A stretch of 64,000 nucleotides of DNA, taken from contig NZ_CP051685.1 of the NCBI RefSeq assembly GCF_012849555.1, forward strand, positions 5,952,001 to 6,016,000, read 5' to 3'. Source of the stretch: Massilia forsythiae. GTDB lineage: Bacteria; Pseudomonadota; Gammaproteobacteria; Burkholderiales; Burkholderiaceae_D. Shown here piece by piece: positions 41,137 to 54,068 of the stretch. Positions within the stretch are counted from its first letter, which is position 1; each line of letters begins with the position of its first letter. The notes under the pieces were generated by a model that was not told where the DNA came from, made no database searches, and saw only the letters and a program-made list of their open reading frames with translations. Made by a program: the position numbers and the translations under genes.

Positions 41137-42444
41137 ATGTCTCCAGGATTTATTTTTGCCACCGGTATCGAAAACAGCAATCCGACCATCCAGAACGGGC
41201 GGGTGCGGATGGATGAACTGGAAAAGTGCGGCCACTACACACACTGGAAGCTGGATTTCGACCTGGTGCAGGAACTCGGCCTGAAGGTGCTGCGCTATGG
41301 CCCGCCCCTGCACCGTACCTGGCTCGGTCCCGGACGCTACGATTGGGAGTTCGCCGACCTGGCTTTCAACGACCTGCGCCACCGTAACATCGCGTCGATC
41401 GTCGACCTCTGCCATTTCGGGGTGCCCGACTGGATCGGCAACTTCCAGAATCCCGATTTTCCGGCCCTGTTCGCGGATTACGCCGGTGCCTTCGCGCGCC
41501 GTTATCCATGGATCCAGCTATATACGCCGATCAACGAAATGTCGATCTGCGCGCTGTTTTCTGCGCTGTACGGCTGGTGGAACGAACAGATGACCACCGA
41601 CCGCAGCTTCATCACGGCGATGAAGCATCTGGTCAAGGCCAATATCCTGGCCATGCACGCGATCCTGAAGGTGCGCCCGGACGCCCTGTTCGTGCAGAGC
41701 GAATCGACCGAGTACTTCCATGCCGAAAACCCGGCAGCGATCGGGCCGGCCGAACTGTACAACGCGCGCCGCTTCCTGTCGCTCGACCTGAACTACGGGC
41801 GCCGCGTCGATTCCGAAATGTACGAGTACATGCTCGACAACGGCATGACGCGCGAGGAATACCATTTTTTCCTGAATAATAATCTGAAGCACCACTGCAT
41901 CATGGGCAACGATTATTACCAGACCAACGAGCACTACGTGTCCAAGGAAGGCTTGACGCGTTCGGCCGGTGAGATCTTCGGCTACGCCGTCATCACCCAC
42001 CAGTACTACAACCGCTACCGCCTCCCGGTGATGCACACGGAAACCAACCTGTGCCAGGGGCCGCGCGGCACCGAGGCGGTCGAATGGCTGCGCAAGGAAT
42101 GGGCCAACGTGCTGCGCGTTCGCAACAATGGCGTGCCCCTGCTGGGGTTCACATGGTACTCGCTGATCGACCAGGTCGACTGGGACAGCGCGCTGCGCGA
42201 GAACAACGGCAACGTGAATGCACTCGGCTTGTATGACCTCGACCGCAAGATCCGTCCGGTCGGCACCGCCTACAAGGAACTGGTGCGCGACTGGATGGAA
42301 GTCCTTCCGACCCAGAGCGTGTGCCTGCAACTGCCTATCATGATGCCGCACGAATTCCAGCGCCAGGTGGCGCCGCCGACGGGCTGGCCGTTCGAGGATG
42401 TTGCGCACCAGACGATGGCGCCGAATACCGAAGAGCGCGAATAG
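41137..42444 (+). CDS. Glycoside hydrolase family 1-like protein
   Basis: 435 aa. Clan GH-A signs: IQLYTPINEM with the acid/base Glu after Asn, and VMHTETNLC with the presumed nucleophile Glu, then GFTWYSLIDQVDWDSALRENN, typical of the GH1 end (beta-glucosidase type). The N-terminal wording differs from classical beta-glucosidases. No signal peptide, so it would act in the cytoplasm, or on a substrate there. Situated beside wza and divergent from it, it may trim or recycle the exopolysaccharide, but substrate is unknown. GAGG about 8 bases before the ATG supports the start. Confidence 0.8.
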   Translation: MSPGFIFATGIENSNPTIQNGRVRMDELEKCGHYTHWKLDFDLVQELGLKVLRYGPPLHRTWLGPGRYDWEFADLAFNDLRHRNIASIVDLCHFGVPDWIGNFQNPDFPALFADYAGAFARRYPWIQLYTPINEMSICALFSALYGWWNEQMTTDRSFITAMKHLVKANILAMHAILKVRPDALFVQSESTEYFHAENPAAIGPAELYNARRFLSLDLNYGRRVDSEMYEYMLDNGMTREEYHFFLNNNLKHHCIMGNDYYQTNEHYVSKEGLTRSAGEIFGYAVITHQYYNRYRLPVMHTETNLCQGPRGTEAVEWLRKEWANVLRVRNNGVPLLGFTWYSLIDQVDWDSALRENNGNVNALGLYDLDRKIRPVGTAYKELVRDWMEVLPTQSVCLQLPIMMPHEFQRQVAPPTGWPFEDVAHQTMAPNTEERE

Positions 42445-42483
42445 GTTCGGAAAGCCTTTTTACAAGGGGCACGGCACAGCCAT

Positions 42484-43446
42484 TCACCGTTTCGCTGGTG
42501 CAAAGGTGTAAGTCTCGCCATGCGCCAGGTAGGTCACCTGCTTGTCGAGCCCGGCCGCCTTGACCTCGCTCGCAAATGCCGACAGCGGCGACTTGAACAC
42601 GTCGTAGTCGTCGTAATGGATCGGAATCGCGCGCCGCGGCTGCACGATCTGCATCAGGCGCACGCCATCCTTGCCATCCATGGTCACCTTGAACACGCCG
42701 AGGATGCGCGTGCCGCCCAGGTGCAGCAGTGCCAGGTCGATGCCGGGAAAACGTTGCGGAATGGTTTTGAGGTCATCGTAGATCAGCGTATCGCCGCTGA
42801 CGTACATGCGGTAGGCAGGCGTGGCCACGTTCGGGCCGAAATCGAACACCGAGCCCATTACGCTGGGCAATAGCGCCTGCATGCCGGCCTTGCCATGGCG
42901 TCCCGGCACGGCGGTGATGCGCAGGCGTGCCTCGCCCTTTTCGACCTCGAGCCGGTCCCATGTCGACAGGCCGATGGCGCGCGTGAAGCCGAGCCGCTTG
43001 AGCGCCTCCGCCGCTTCCCTGGTGGTGGCGATCGGCGTATTCTTGTCCAGCTTTTCCTGCACCAGCTTGTCGAAGTGGTCTTCGTGCATGTGCGACAGTA
43101 CCACCAGGTCGATCGGCGGCAACTTGTCGAGGTCGATCGCCGGATTGGTCAGGCGCTCGGCCGTCAGGCCGTAGCCCAGGTGCACGTGGTCGCCCTTGTG
43201 CAGGAAGTTAGGATCCGTGAGGATGGTGAAACCCTGGTAGCGCACCAGCACGGTAGCGGTGCCGATGAACTGGACGCTGCCCTCGGCGCCAGCCACCGGC
43301 GCCGCCGCGGGCGGCAGCTTGAGCGTGAACGTATCGACGGCGGCGAGCGGCGCCGCTTCCTGGGCACGGACATCGGCGCCGAGATTCATTCCACATGCCA
43401 GCGCTGCCAGCAAGGCAGTGCGTCCCATCCACCCGCGATACGGCAT
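42484..43446 (-). CDS. Exported MBL-fold metallohydrolase (UlaG-like)
   Basis: 320 aa. Signal peptide about residues 1-28 (LLAALACGMNLGADVRAQ). Metallo-beta-lactamase fold with the metal ligands SHMHEDHFD, a central VPGRHGK, YVSGDTLIYD and HYDDYD near the end, which fits the UlaG/beta-lactamase superfamily III group. Substrate cannot be read from sequence; true beta-lactamase activity is not implied. AGGAG precedes the ATG. Monocistronic. Confidence 0.85.
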   Translation of the reverse strand: MPYRGWMGRTALLAALACGMNLGADVRAQEAAPLAAVDTFTLKLPPAAAPVAGAEGSVQFIGTATVLVRYQGFTILTDPNFLHKGDHVHLGYGLTAERLTNPAIDLDKLPPIDLVVLSHMHEDHFDKLVQEKLDKNTPIATTREAAEALKRLGFTRAIGLSTWDRLEVEKGEARLRITAVPGRHGKAGMQALLPSVMGSVFDFGPNVATPAYRMYVSGDTLIYDDLKTIPQRFPGIDLALLHLGGTRILGVFKVTMDGKDGVRLMQIVQPRRAIPIHYDDYDVFKSPLSAFASEVKAAGLDKQVTYLAHGETYTFAPAKR

Positions 43447-43594
43447 CGTTTCTCCTCGTGTCGGCCCCTATCGGGCATCTAGCAAGCCAGTTGTCGAAAC
43501 GGACACTAACATGAAGGTCGCGGCGATGGCGTTCGCTTGCCCACATACCATGGCGAAATGGAACGGCAAGACCGGCAGCGACGATGCGGAAGAT

Positions 43595-43671
<77 letters not shown>

Positions 43672-43710
43672 TCATGCGGCGCCTGATACGAAACGCGGCG
43701 CCAAGAAACG

Positions 43711-43736
43711 AAAAACGGGCCGTCGAAGACAGCCCG
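43711..43736 (-). terminator. Terminator between the two tRNA genes
   Basis: On the minus strand a 9-pair stem (CGGGCTGTC with GACGGCCCG, one G-U pair, TTC loop; 43716-43736) is followed by five T (43711-43715). It lies just downstream of tRNA-Pro and upstream of tRNA-Arg, so the latter probably has its own promoter or receives read-through. Confidence 0.75.
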
Positions 43737-43749
43737 CGTTCGAAAACGG

Positions 43750-43826
43750 TGGTCGGAGTACAAGGATTCGAACCTTGGACCCCCTGCTCCCAAAGCAGGT
43801 GCGCTACCGGGCTGCGCTACACTCCG
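43750..43826 (-). tRNA. tRNA-Pro(TGG)
   Basis: Acceptor CGGAGTG/TACTCCG (one G-U pair), D-arm TAGCGCAGCCCGGTAGCGCA, anticodon loop TTTGGGA with TGG at 43790-43792, T-arm with GGTTCGAATCC, discriminator A, encoded CCA (43750-43752). It lies 64 bases downstream of glmM on the same strand. Confidence 0.97.
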
Positions 43827-43890
43827 ATGGGGCGATCATACCCCTCGCGGCGGGCAGCGTCAATCGAGGCCAGCCCGCCCGGCATGCGCG

Positions 43891-45231
43891 TCACACTTCG
43901 AAACGGGCGGCGATGCGGCGCGCCATGTTCTCTGCAAGGCCCGGCTCCTTGGCCTCGACCATCACGCGCACCAGGGGTTCGGTGCCGGATGGACGGATCA
44001 GCACGCGGCCGCGTTCGCCCAGTTCCGCCTCGACCGCTTCCTTCTCGGCCACCACGGCAGCGTGATCGTTCCACTTGAAGCCCGGCGCCACGCGCACGTT
44101 GATCAGGGTCTGCGGATACAGTTGCAGGCCGCTGCAGCACGCTTCCAGGCTCTGGTTGCCGCGCTTGAGCGCCGACAGCACCTGCAGCGCCGAAACGATG
44201 CCGTCGCCGGTGGTGTGCTTGTCCAGCGCCAGCAAATGGCCCGATCCCTCGCCGCCGAACAGCCAGCCGCGCTCCTGCATCATTTCCAGCACATAGCGGT
44301 CGCCGACCTTGGCGCGTGCGAAGCCGATGCCCATTTCCTTGAACGCCACCTCGAGCGCCATGTTGGTCATCAGGGTGCCGACCGCGCCCGCCACCGGGCC
44401 GGTCGCCATGCGCGCGCGCACCATCACATACAGCAACTCGTCGCCGTTGTAGAGGCGGCCGCTGGCGTCGCACATGATCAGGCGGTCGGCGTCGCCGTCC
44501 AGCGCGATGCCGAGGTCGGCCTCGTGCTCGACCACGGCCTGGGCCATCGCCTTGGGCGCGGTGGCGCCGACGCCGGCGTTGATGTTGAAGCCGTCCGGCT
44601 TGGTGCCCAGCTCGATCACTTCGGCGCCCAGTTCGTGGAACACGTGCGGGGCGATGTTGTAGGCGGCGCCATGGGCGCAATCGACGACGATCTTCAGGCC
44701 GCGCAGGTCGAGTTCGTTGGGAAAGGTTCCCTTGCAGAATTCGATGTAGCGGCCCTGGGCATCGCGCAGTCGGGTGGCGCGGCCGAGTTTCTCGGATGCG
44801 ACGCAGCCCATCGGCTGGTCGATCATCTCTTCGATTTCCAGTTCGACCGCGTCCGGCAGCTTGGTGCCGTGTTCGGAAAAGAACTTGATGCCGTTGTCCT
44901 GGAACGGATTGTGCGAAGCCGAGATCACGACGCCAGCCTGCAGGCGCAGCGCACGGGTGAGGTAGGCGATCGCCGGGGTCGGCATCGGGCCGGCCAGCAT
45001 CACGTCGACGCCGGCCGCCGAGAAGCCGGCTTCCAGCGCTGCTTCCAGCATGTAGCCGGAAATACGGGTGTCCTTGCCGATCAGTACGGTCGGACGTCCG
45101 CCCTTGGCGGCGCTGCCCTTGGCCAGCACATTGCCGGCGGCATAGCCGAGCCGCATCACGAACTCGGGGGTGATCGGTCCGGCGCCCACCAGGCCGCGTA
45201 CGCCATCCGTACCAAAATATTTACGTGCCAT
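43891..45231 (-). CDS. glmM: Phosphoglucosamine mutase
   Basis: 446 aa, standard length. Converts glucosamine-6-phosphate to glucosamine-1-phosphate for UDP-GlcNAc, so it feeds both cell wall and the exopolysaccharide locus in this window. N-terminus ARKYFGTDGVRGLVG; phosphoserine loop ISASHNPFQDNGIKF; metal loop DGDADRLIMCD; sugar-binding GEGSGHLL; phosphate loop RPSGTEPLVRVM. ATG 45231 chosen; a TTG five codons earlier is unlikely. Follows folP as in most Burkholderiales. Confidence 0.97.
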   Translation of the reverse strand: MARKYFGTDGVRGLVGAGPITPEFVMRLGYAAGNVLAKGSAAKGGRPTVLIGKDTRISGYMLEAALEAGFSAAGVDVMLAGPMPTPAIAYLTRALRLQAGVVISASHNPFQDNGIKFFSEHGTKLPDAVELEIEEMIDQPMGCVASEKLGRATRLRDAQGRYIEFCKGTFPNELDLRGLKIVVDCAHGAAYNIAPHVFHELGAEVIELGTKPDGFNINAGVGATAPKAMAQAVVEHEADLGIALDGDADRLIMCDASGRLYNGDELLYVMVRARMATGPVAGAVGTLMTNMALEVAFKEMGIGFARAKVGDRYVLEMMQERGWLFGGEGSGHLLALDKHTTGDGIVSALQVLSALKRGNQSLEACCSGLQLYPQTLINVRVAPGFKWNDHAAVVAEKEAVEAELGERGRVLIRPSGTEPLVRVMVEAKEPGLAENMARRIAARFEV

Positions 45232-45271
45232 GTCATTCTCGCTCAATGTTCTTTATTTGACGATACGTCGT

Positions 45272-46114
45272 CTATCGATTGTCCGTGGTGGCCGCCTGCC
45301 ATACCTTCAGCGCGTCCACCGTCTCTGCCACATCATGGACGCGCACGATGCGTGCACCCTGCGCTACCGCAGCCAGGGCGCCAGCCAGGCTGCCGGCCAG
45401 GCGCTGCTCCAATGGGCGCCCGGTAACGGCGCCGATCATCGACTTGCGCGACAGGCCGGCCAGTACCGGCAAGCCCAGCTCATGCTGCATGCGGGAAATG
45501 TTGCGTAGCAAGATGTAATTATGATCGACTGTCTTGCCAAATCCAAATCCCGGGTCAATCGTGACGCGCTCGTGTGCCACGCCGGCCGCACGCAAGGTGT
45601 CCATCCGCTCGCGCAGGAAGCCGATCACGTCGCCGACCACATCGGCGTAACCGGGATGTGCCTGCATGTCTTGCGGCGTACCCTGCATGTGCATCACGCA
45701 CAGCGCGCAATCGCTGTCCTTGACGGCATCGACCGCACCGGGCGCGCGGAAGGCGTTGACGTCGTTGATCATGTCGGCGCCGGCGATGATGGCTTCGCGC
45801 ATCACTTCCGGCTTGCAAGTGTCGATCGACAGCGGTACGCCCAGTTCGCGCAGCGCGTAGATGACCGGCATCACGCGCCGCAATTCTTCCTGCACCGGCA
45901 CGGCGGGCGCGCCCGGTCGGGTCGATTCGCCGCCGATGTCGATGATGTCGACGCCATCCTTGATCATGCGCTCGGCCGCCTCGAAGGCGAACTCGAGCGA
46001 CTGGTGGCGGCCGCCGTCCGAGAATGAATCGGGGGTGACATTGAGGATGCCCATCACCAGCGGACGCTTGGCGAGGTCATGGCCGAAACGGCCGCACTGC
46101 AGATATTGGCGCAT
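45272..46114 (-). CDS. folP: Dihydropteroate synthase
   Basis: 280 aa. Joins p-aminobenzoate to dihydropterin pyrophosphate in folate synthesis. Signatures LVMGILNVTPDSFSDGG, DIIDIGGESTRPGA, MINDVNAF, ERVTIDPGFGFGKT and GLSRKSMIG are intact. ATG 46114 (MRQYLQCGRF) is chosen; the frame remains open upstream through the ftsH-folP spacer terminator, which cannot be coding. Forms a unit with glmM 40 bases downstream. Confidence 0.97.
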   Translation of the reverse strand: MRQYLQCGRFGHDLAKRPLVMGILNVTPDSFSDGGRHQSLEFAFEAAERMIKDGVDIIDIGGESTRPGAPAVPVQEELRRVMPVIYALRELGVPLSIDTCKPEVMREAIIAGADMINDVNAFRAPGAVDAVKDSDCALCVMHMQGTPQDMQAHPGYADVVGDVIGFLRERMDTLRAAGVAHERVTIDPGFGFGKTVDHNYILLRNISRMQHELGLPVLAGLSRKSMIGAVTGRPLEQRLAGSLAGALAAVAQGARIVRVHDVAETVDALKVWQAATTDNR

Positions 46115-46165
46115 GAAGAGGCAAAGCTTTGAAGCAGGAAGGCGGAAAAGCACGAAGGTTAACGT

Positions 46166-46193
46166 AAAAAGACACCCCGAGGGGTGTCTTTTT
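46166..46193. terminator. Perfect bidirectional terminator between ftsH and folP
   Basis: AAAAAGACACCCC and GGGGTGTCTTTTT (46166-46178 and 46181-46193) form a perfect inverted repeat around GA, with T-runs on both strands. It lies 24 bases after the ftsH stop and 51 bases before the folP start. Confidence 0.92.
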
Positions 46194-46217
46194 GTAACGC
46201 TGCCAGCTGGATCGATG

Positions 46218-48104
<1,887 letters not shown>

Positions 48105-48474
48105 GAAGACTCCTCTGATGCGGATGCATCTTTTCCCAATTTTCAAAGGCGGATTTTACCGCAAAAGCAGGCCGTGCCACGCACATCCGCCCAGATGTCC
48201 AATCGACACTATAACGGGTTTTCATTTCCACCGCGCACGGACGGCGCCGAAAATCCGACGGCGCCATGCGGCTTGCCTTGCACGACATGCCGCCCCTGGC
48301 TGATATACGGTTGCACTCCCGAAAATCAAGGGTATCCAGGAGCGAAAATGCTGCCGCGTCCAGGGTAAATCGCAGTGCAGATCAGCAGCGCCTCCCTTCC
48401 TGCGGTTTTTATGGAACATTACTGCGGTTTTTATGACACCGGTTTTTCGAGGTGCCTTTTTGCCGAGACAGTTT
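48105..48474. promoter_or_regulatory. Non-coding region between rlmE and ftsH
   Basis: 370 bases without a supportable gene; should contain the ftsH promoter and the end of the rlmE transcript. Visible structure: a 13-base direct repeat TGCGGTTTTTATG (48401-48413 and 48423-48435), a GGCGCC pair at 48243-48248 and 48260-48265, and a possible minus-strand -10 TATAGT near 48209-48214. No convincing terminator for rlmE was found, so rlmE and ftsH may be co-transcribed. Confidence 0.4.
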
Positions 48475-49122
48475 TTACTGCGCCGGATTCTTCAGACCGC
48501 GACCCATCAAAAAGATTTCCGAAGATTTATCGCGACTGGCCTTGGGCTTGATCTGCTTGACGACCTTGAATTCGCTGCGAAACTTCTCGAGGATTTGCGT
48601 AAAGCCCATATCCTTAAAGCACTTTACTAACAATGCTCCCGACGGCTTTAAGTGCACTTGAGAAAACTCAATGGCGAGATCGATCAAATCTTCCATGCGC
48701 GCCGCATCCGCGGAAGCGATTCCCGACAAGTTGGGCGCCATGTCGGACAAGACCAGGTCGGCCATGCGTCCCTCCAGGATGCCGGCCAATTCATCCAGCA
48801 CGCCCTGTTCACGGAAGTCGCCCTGAATAAATTGCATATCGGCGATCGGCTCCATCGGCAACATGTCGAGTCCGATCATCGTGCCCTTGATACCGCCTTC
48901 GTCGCCGCCGGCCAGCTTGCGCCGCGTGTACTGGCCCCAGCTGCCGGGCGTGCAGCCGAGATCGACGATCACCTGGCCCGGCTTGATGAGCTTTTCGGCT
49001 TCGTCGATTTCCTTCAGCTTGTAGGCGGCACGGGCGCGGTACCCCTCTTTTTGCGCCAATTTCACATACGGATCGTTAATGTGGTCGTGCACCCAGTTTT
49101 TGTTGAATTTGTTCTTGGCCAT
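48475..49122 (-). CDS. rlmE: 23S rRNA (uridine-2'-O-)-methyltransferase RlmE
   Basis: 215 aa, usual FtsJ/RrmJ length. Methylates U2552 in the peptidyl-transferase A loop. SAM motif VIVDLGCTPGSWGQY, Asp in VLSDMAPNLSG, and the K-D-K-E catalytic set (Lys in the RARAAYKL segment, Asp in VLSDMAP, Lys in LLVKCF, Glu in SSEIFL). Divergent from yhbY with a 38-base gap, the typical arrangement with ftsH downstream. Confidence 0.96.
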   Translation of the reverse strand: MAKNKFNKNWVHDHINDPYVKLAQKEGYRARAAYKLKEIDEAEKLIKPGQVIVDLGCTPGSWGQYTRRKLAGGDEGGIKGTMIGLDMLPMEPIADMQFIQGDFREQGVLDELAGILEGRMADLVLSDMAPNLSGIASADAARMEDLIDLAIEFSQVHLKPSGALLVKCFKDMGFTQILEKFRSEFKVVKQIKPKASRDKSSEIFLMGRGLKNPAQ

Positions 49123-49160
49123 TCGCGTAGAATACTGCTTTTATAGGTACTTCAATTATT

Positions 49161-49631
49161 ATGATCAAATTAACACCGGCCGAGCGTGCCGCCTTGCGTG
49201 CGGAAGCCCACGGACTCAACCCTGTCGTCATGATCGGCGAAGCCGGCCTGACCGAGGCCGTCATGAAGGAAATCGACGCCAGCCTGGACGCGCACGGCCT
49301 GATCAAGGTGCGCGTGTTCGGCGACGAGCGCGAGGCCCGCATCGCGATCTACGAACGGGTCTGCGAGGAACTCGAGGCCGCGCCCGTGCAGCACATCGGC
49401 AAGCTGCTGGTCCTGTACCGCCCCAAGAAGGAAGCCGTCAAGGAACGCTCTACCCGTACCGGCAAGGGCATGCGCGAAGTCACCATCGTCAAGCCGAGCC
49501 CGAGCGGTACCAAGAAGCCGACCGTGACCAAGGTCCTGCTCAAGGGTAACGAACGCGTTACCGCCGGTGGCAACATCAAGCGCGCCAAGCCGCGCCAGGC
49601 CAGCACCAAGAAGAACGCGCTCAACAAATAA
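49161..49631 (+). CDS. yhbY: YhbY-family RNA-binding protein with basic tail
   Basis: 156 aa. The first 97 residues form a CRM (CRS1/YhbY) domain associated with the large ribosomal subunit: LTPAERAALRAEAHGLNPVVMIGEAGLTEAV, and the GKLLVLYRP end. The remaining 60 residues are a Lys/Thr/Pro-rich basic extension usual in Burkholderiales but absent from E. coli YhbY. Divergent from rlmE and followed by a strong terminator, so monocistronic. Confidence 0.92.
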   Translation: MIKLTPAERAALRAEAHGLNPVVMIGEAGLTEAVMKEIDASLDAHGLIKVRVFGDEREARIAIYERVCEELEAAPVQHIGKLLVLYRPKKEAVKERSTRTGKGMREVTIVKPSPSGTKKPTVTKVLLKGNERVTAGGNIKRAKPRQASTKKNALNK

Positions 49632-49653
49632 CGTAAGCGGCTTCGAAGAACAG

Positions 49654-49679
49654 CCGGGGCCGATGCCCCGGTTTTTTTT
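49654..49679 (+). terminator. Terminator of yhbY
   Basis: Seven-base GC stem CCGGGGC/GCCCCGG (49654-49660, 49665-49671) with CGAT loop, followed by eight T, 22 bases after the stop. Confidence 0.95.
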
Positions 49680-49683
49680 GCCT

Positions 49684-49714
49684 GTAGGGTGGACGGCGGA
49701 GCCGCCTACCCTAC
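49684..49714. repeat. REP-like palindrome overlapping the end of the DUF4149 gene
   Basis: GTAGGGTGGACGGC (49684-49697) and GCCGCCTACCCTAC (49701-49714) form a hairpin of 13 pairs with one mismatch and a GGA loop. Its right arm contains the stop codon of the leftward gene (49711-49713). The sequence has the look of dispersed GTAGGGTGG palindromes, but no second copy is in this window. Confidence 0.7.
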
Positions 49715-50172
49715 CGGCTCTTCACCACCAGCACCGCGCCCAGCACGCTCTCGACCAGGTACAGCAGCTGCGACACCCCGTGCAGCGCGGCGAAGGTGCC
49801 CCACTGCGGCGAAGCGCGGACGCCGGCCGGCCCGGCGCTTTCCCGGATCGCCGCCATGGCCGGCTGCAGCCCCAGGTACACCGCCAGGCTGCAGGCCAGC
49901 ATGCTGCCGATGCACCACAGCGCCCAGCGCCGGCGTCCGGCATCGAGGTCGGCGGAGCGCCGCAACAGCACCAACAGCAGCACGGCCAGCACGATCGACA
50001 GCCAGGCCTCGCGCGTCAGCATGGTGCCGACCACACTGCCGGCCAGCGTGCTGTCCAGCACCGCGAACGCGCTCGGCGCCGCCAGGTAGCTCACGCCCCA
50101 GATGCTGCCGGCCCACAGCGCGGCCAGCAGCAGGCGGAGGTTGGCGACGCTCGCCCCCTTCATCGTCGGCAT
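49711..50172 (-). CDS. DUF4149 membrane protein
   Basis: 153 aa, four predicted helices (LRLLLAALWAGSIWGVSYLAAP, WLSIVLAVLLLVLLR, WCIGSMLACSLAVYLGL, LYLVESVLGAVLVV). Matches the DUF4149 family, of unknown function, regularly found between greA and yhbY in Burkholderiales. It follows greA by 7 bases, so it is probably co-transcribed. ATG 50172 or ATG 50163 are both possible. Confidence 0.85.
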   Translation of the reverse strand: MPTMKGASVANLRLLLAALWAGSIWGVSYLAAPSAFAVLDSTLAGSVVGTMLTREAWLSIVLAVLLLVLLRRSADLDAGRRRWALWCIGSMLACSLAVYLGLQPAMAAIRESAGPAGVRASPQWGTFAALHGVSQLLYLVESVLGAVLVVKSR

Positions 50173-50179
50173 GCCCGGC

Positions 50180-50653
50180 TCAGACGTAGCGCACTTCCAG
50201 GATCTCGTATTCGCGCGGGCCGGACGGCGCCTGCACCTCGACCACGTCTTCCGCGTACTTGCCGATCAGGGCGCGCGCGATCGGCGAGGTCACCGATACC
50301 TTGTTCTGCTTGAGGTCGGCTTCGTCGATGCCGACGATCTGGTAGGTCACCTGCTGGCCGTTCTCCAAGTCTTCCAGGTCGACAGTGGCGCCGAACACCA
50401 CGCGGCCCTCGGCGTCCAGCGTAGCCGGATCGATCACCTGGGCGGTGGACAGCTTGGATTCCAGTTCCGCGATGCGGCCCTCGACGAAGGCCTGGCGCTC
50501 CTTGGCGGCATCGTACTCGGCGTTTTCGGAGAGGTCGCCGTGCGAACGCGCTTCGGCGATCGCATCGATCACATTGCGGCGCTCTTTGGTCTTGAGCTGG
50601 TGCAGCTCGTCCTTCAGGAGTTCGGCGCCGTATTTGGTCAAAGGAGTGTTCAT
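50180..50653 (-). CDS. greA: Transcription elongation factor GreA
   Basis: 157 aa, usual length. Coiled-coil N-domain (TKYGAELLKDELHQLKTKERRNVIDAIAEARSHGDLSENAEY, with the acidic tip Asp and Glu) and the FKBP-like C-domain (VFGATVDLEDL, SPIARALIGKYAEDVVEVQAPSG). Stimulates RNA polymerase to cleave backtracked transcripts. Downstream of carB but separated from it by a strong hairpin. Confidence 0.97.
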   Translation of the reverse strand: MNTPLTKYGAELLKDELHQLKTKERRNVIDAIAEARSHGDLSENAEYDAAKERQAFVEGRIAELESKLSTAQVIDPATLDAEGRVVFGATVDLEDLENGQQVTYQIVGIDEADLKQNKVSVTSPIARALIGKYAEDVVEVQAPSGPREYEILEVRYV

Positions 50654-50703
50654 GAATATTCTGTTGTGATGTTAGAAGACATGGCGTACCGCGTGCAAAA
50701 GTG

Positions 50704-50752
50704 AAAACCACAGGGCCGCACGGCCCGGGCCGCGCGAACTCTGTGGTTTTTT
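50704..50752. terminator. Terminator hairpin between carB and greA
   Basis: AAAACCACAG (50704-50713) and CTGTGGTTTT (50741-50750) form a 10-pair stem; the 27-base loop is itself GC-rich and self-complementary (GGCCGCACGGCCCGGGCCGC). On the minus strand four T follow the stem. A second, smaller hairpin TCCCCC/GGGGGA lies at 50763-50782. Confidence 0.7.
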
Positions 50753-50807
50753 ACGGTACTGCTCCCCCAGCTCGAAGGGGGATTCGGAAACCGTGGCGCG
50801 CCGCTTT

Positions 50808-50826
50808 TGCAACGCGCAGCAGGTTG
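50808..50826. repeat. 19-base sequence shared with 60009-60027
   Basis: TGCAACGCGCAGCAGGTTG occurs here just after the carB stop region and again, identically, between pstB and phoU. Its ends CAAC and GTTG are complementary. Confidence 0.7.
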
Positions 50827-50837
50827 ACGATTCCCGC

Positions 50838-54068
<3,231 letters not shown>

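Noticed and set aside
23138..42444. CRISPR, phage or integrative element within the polysaccharide region
   Set aside because: No regularly spaced repeats, integrase or attachment-like duplication was seen; the short tandem repeats at 39661 have no spacers.
42484..43446. Annotation as an antibiotic-resistance beta-lactamase
   Set aside because: The fold is metallo-beta-lactamase-like, but motifs and length fit the UlaG-type hydrolase group, not class B beta-lactamases.
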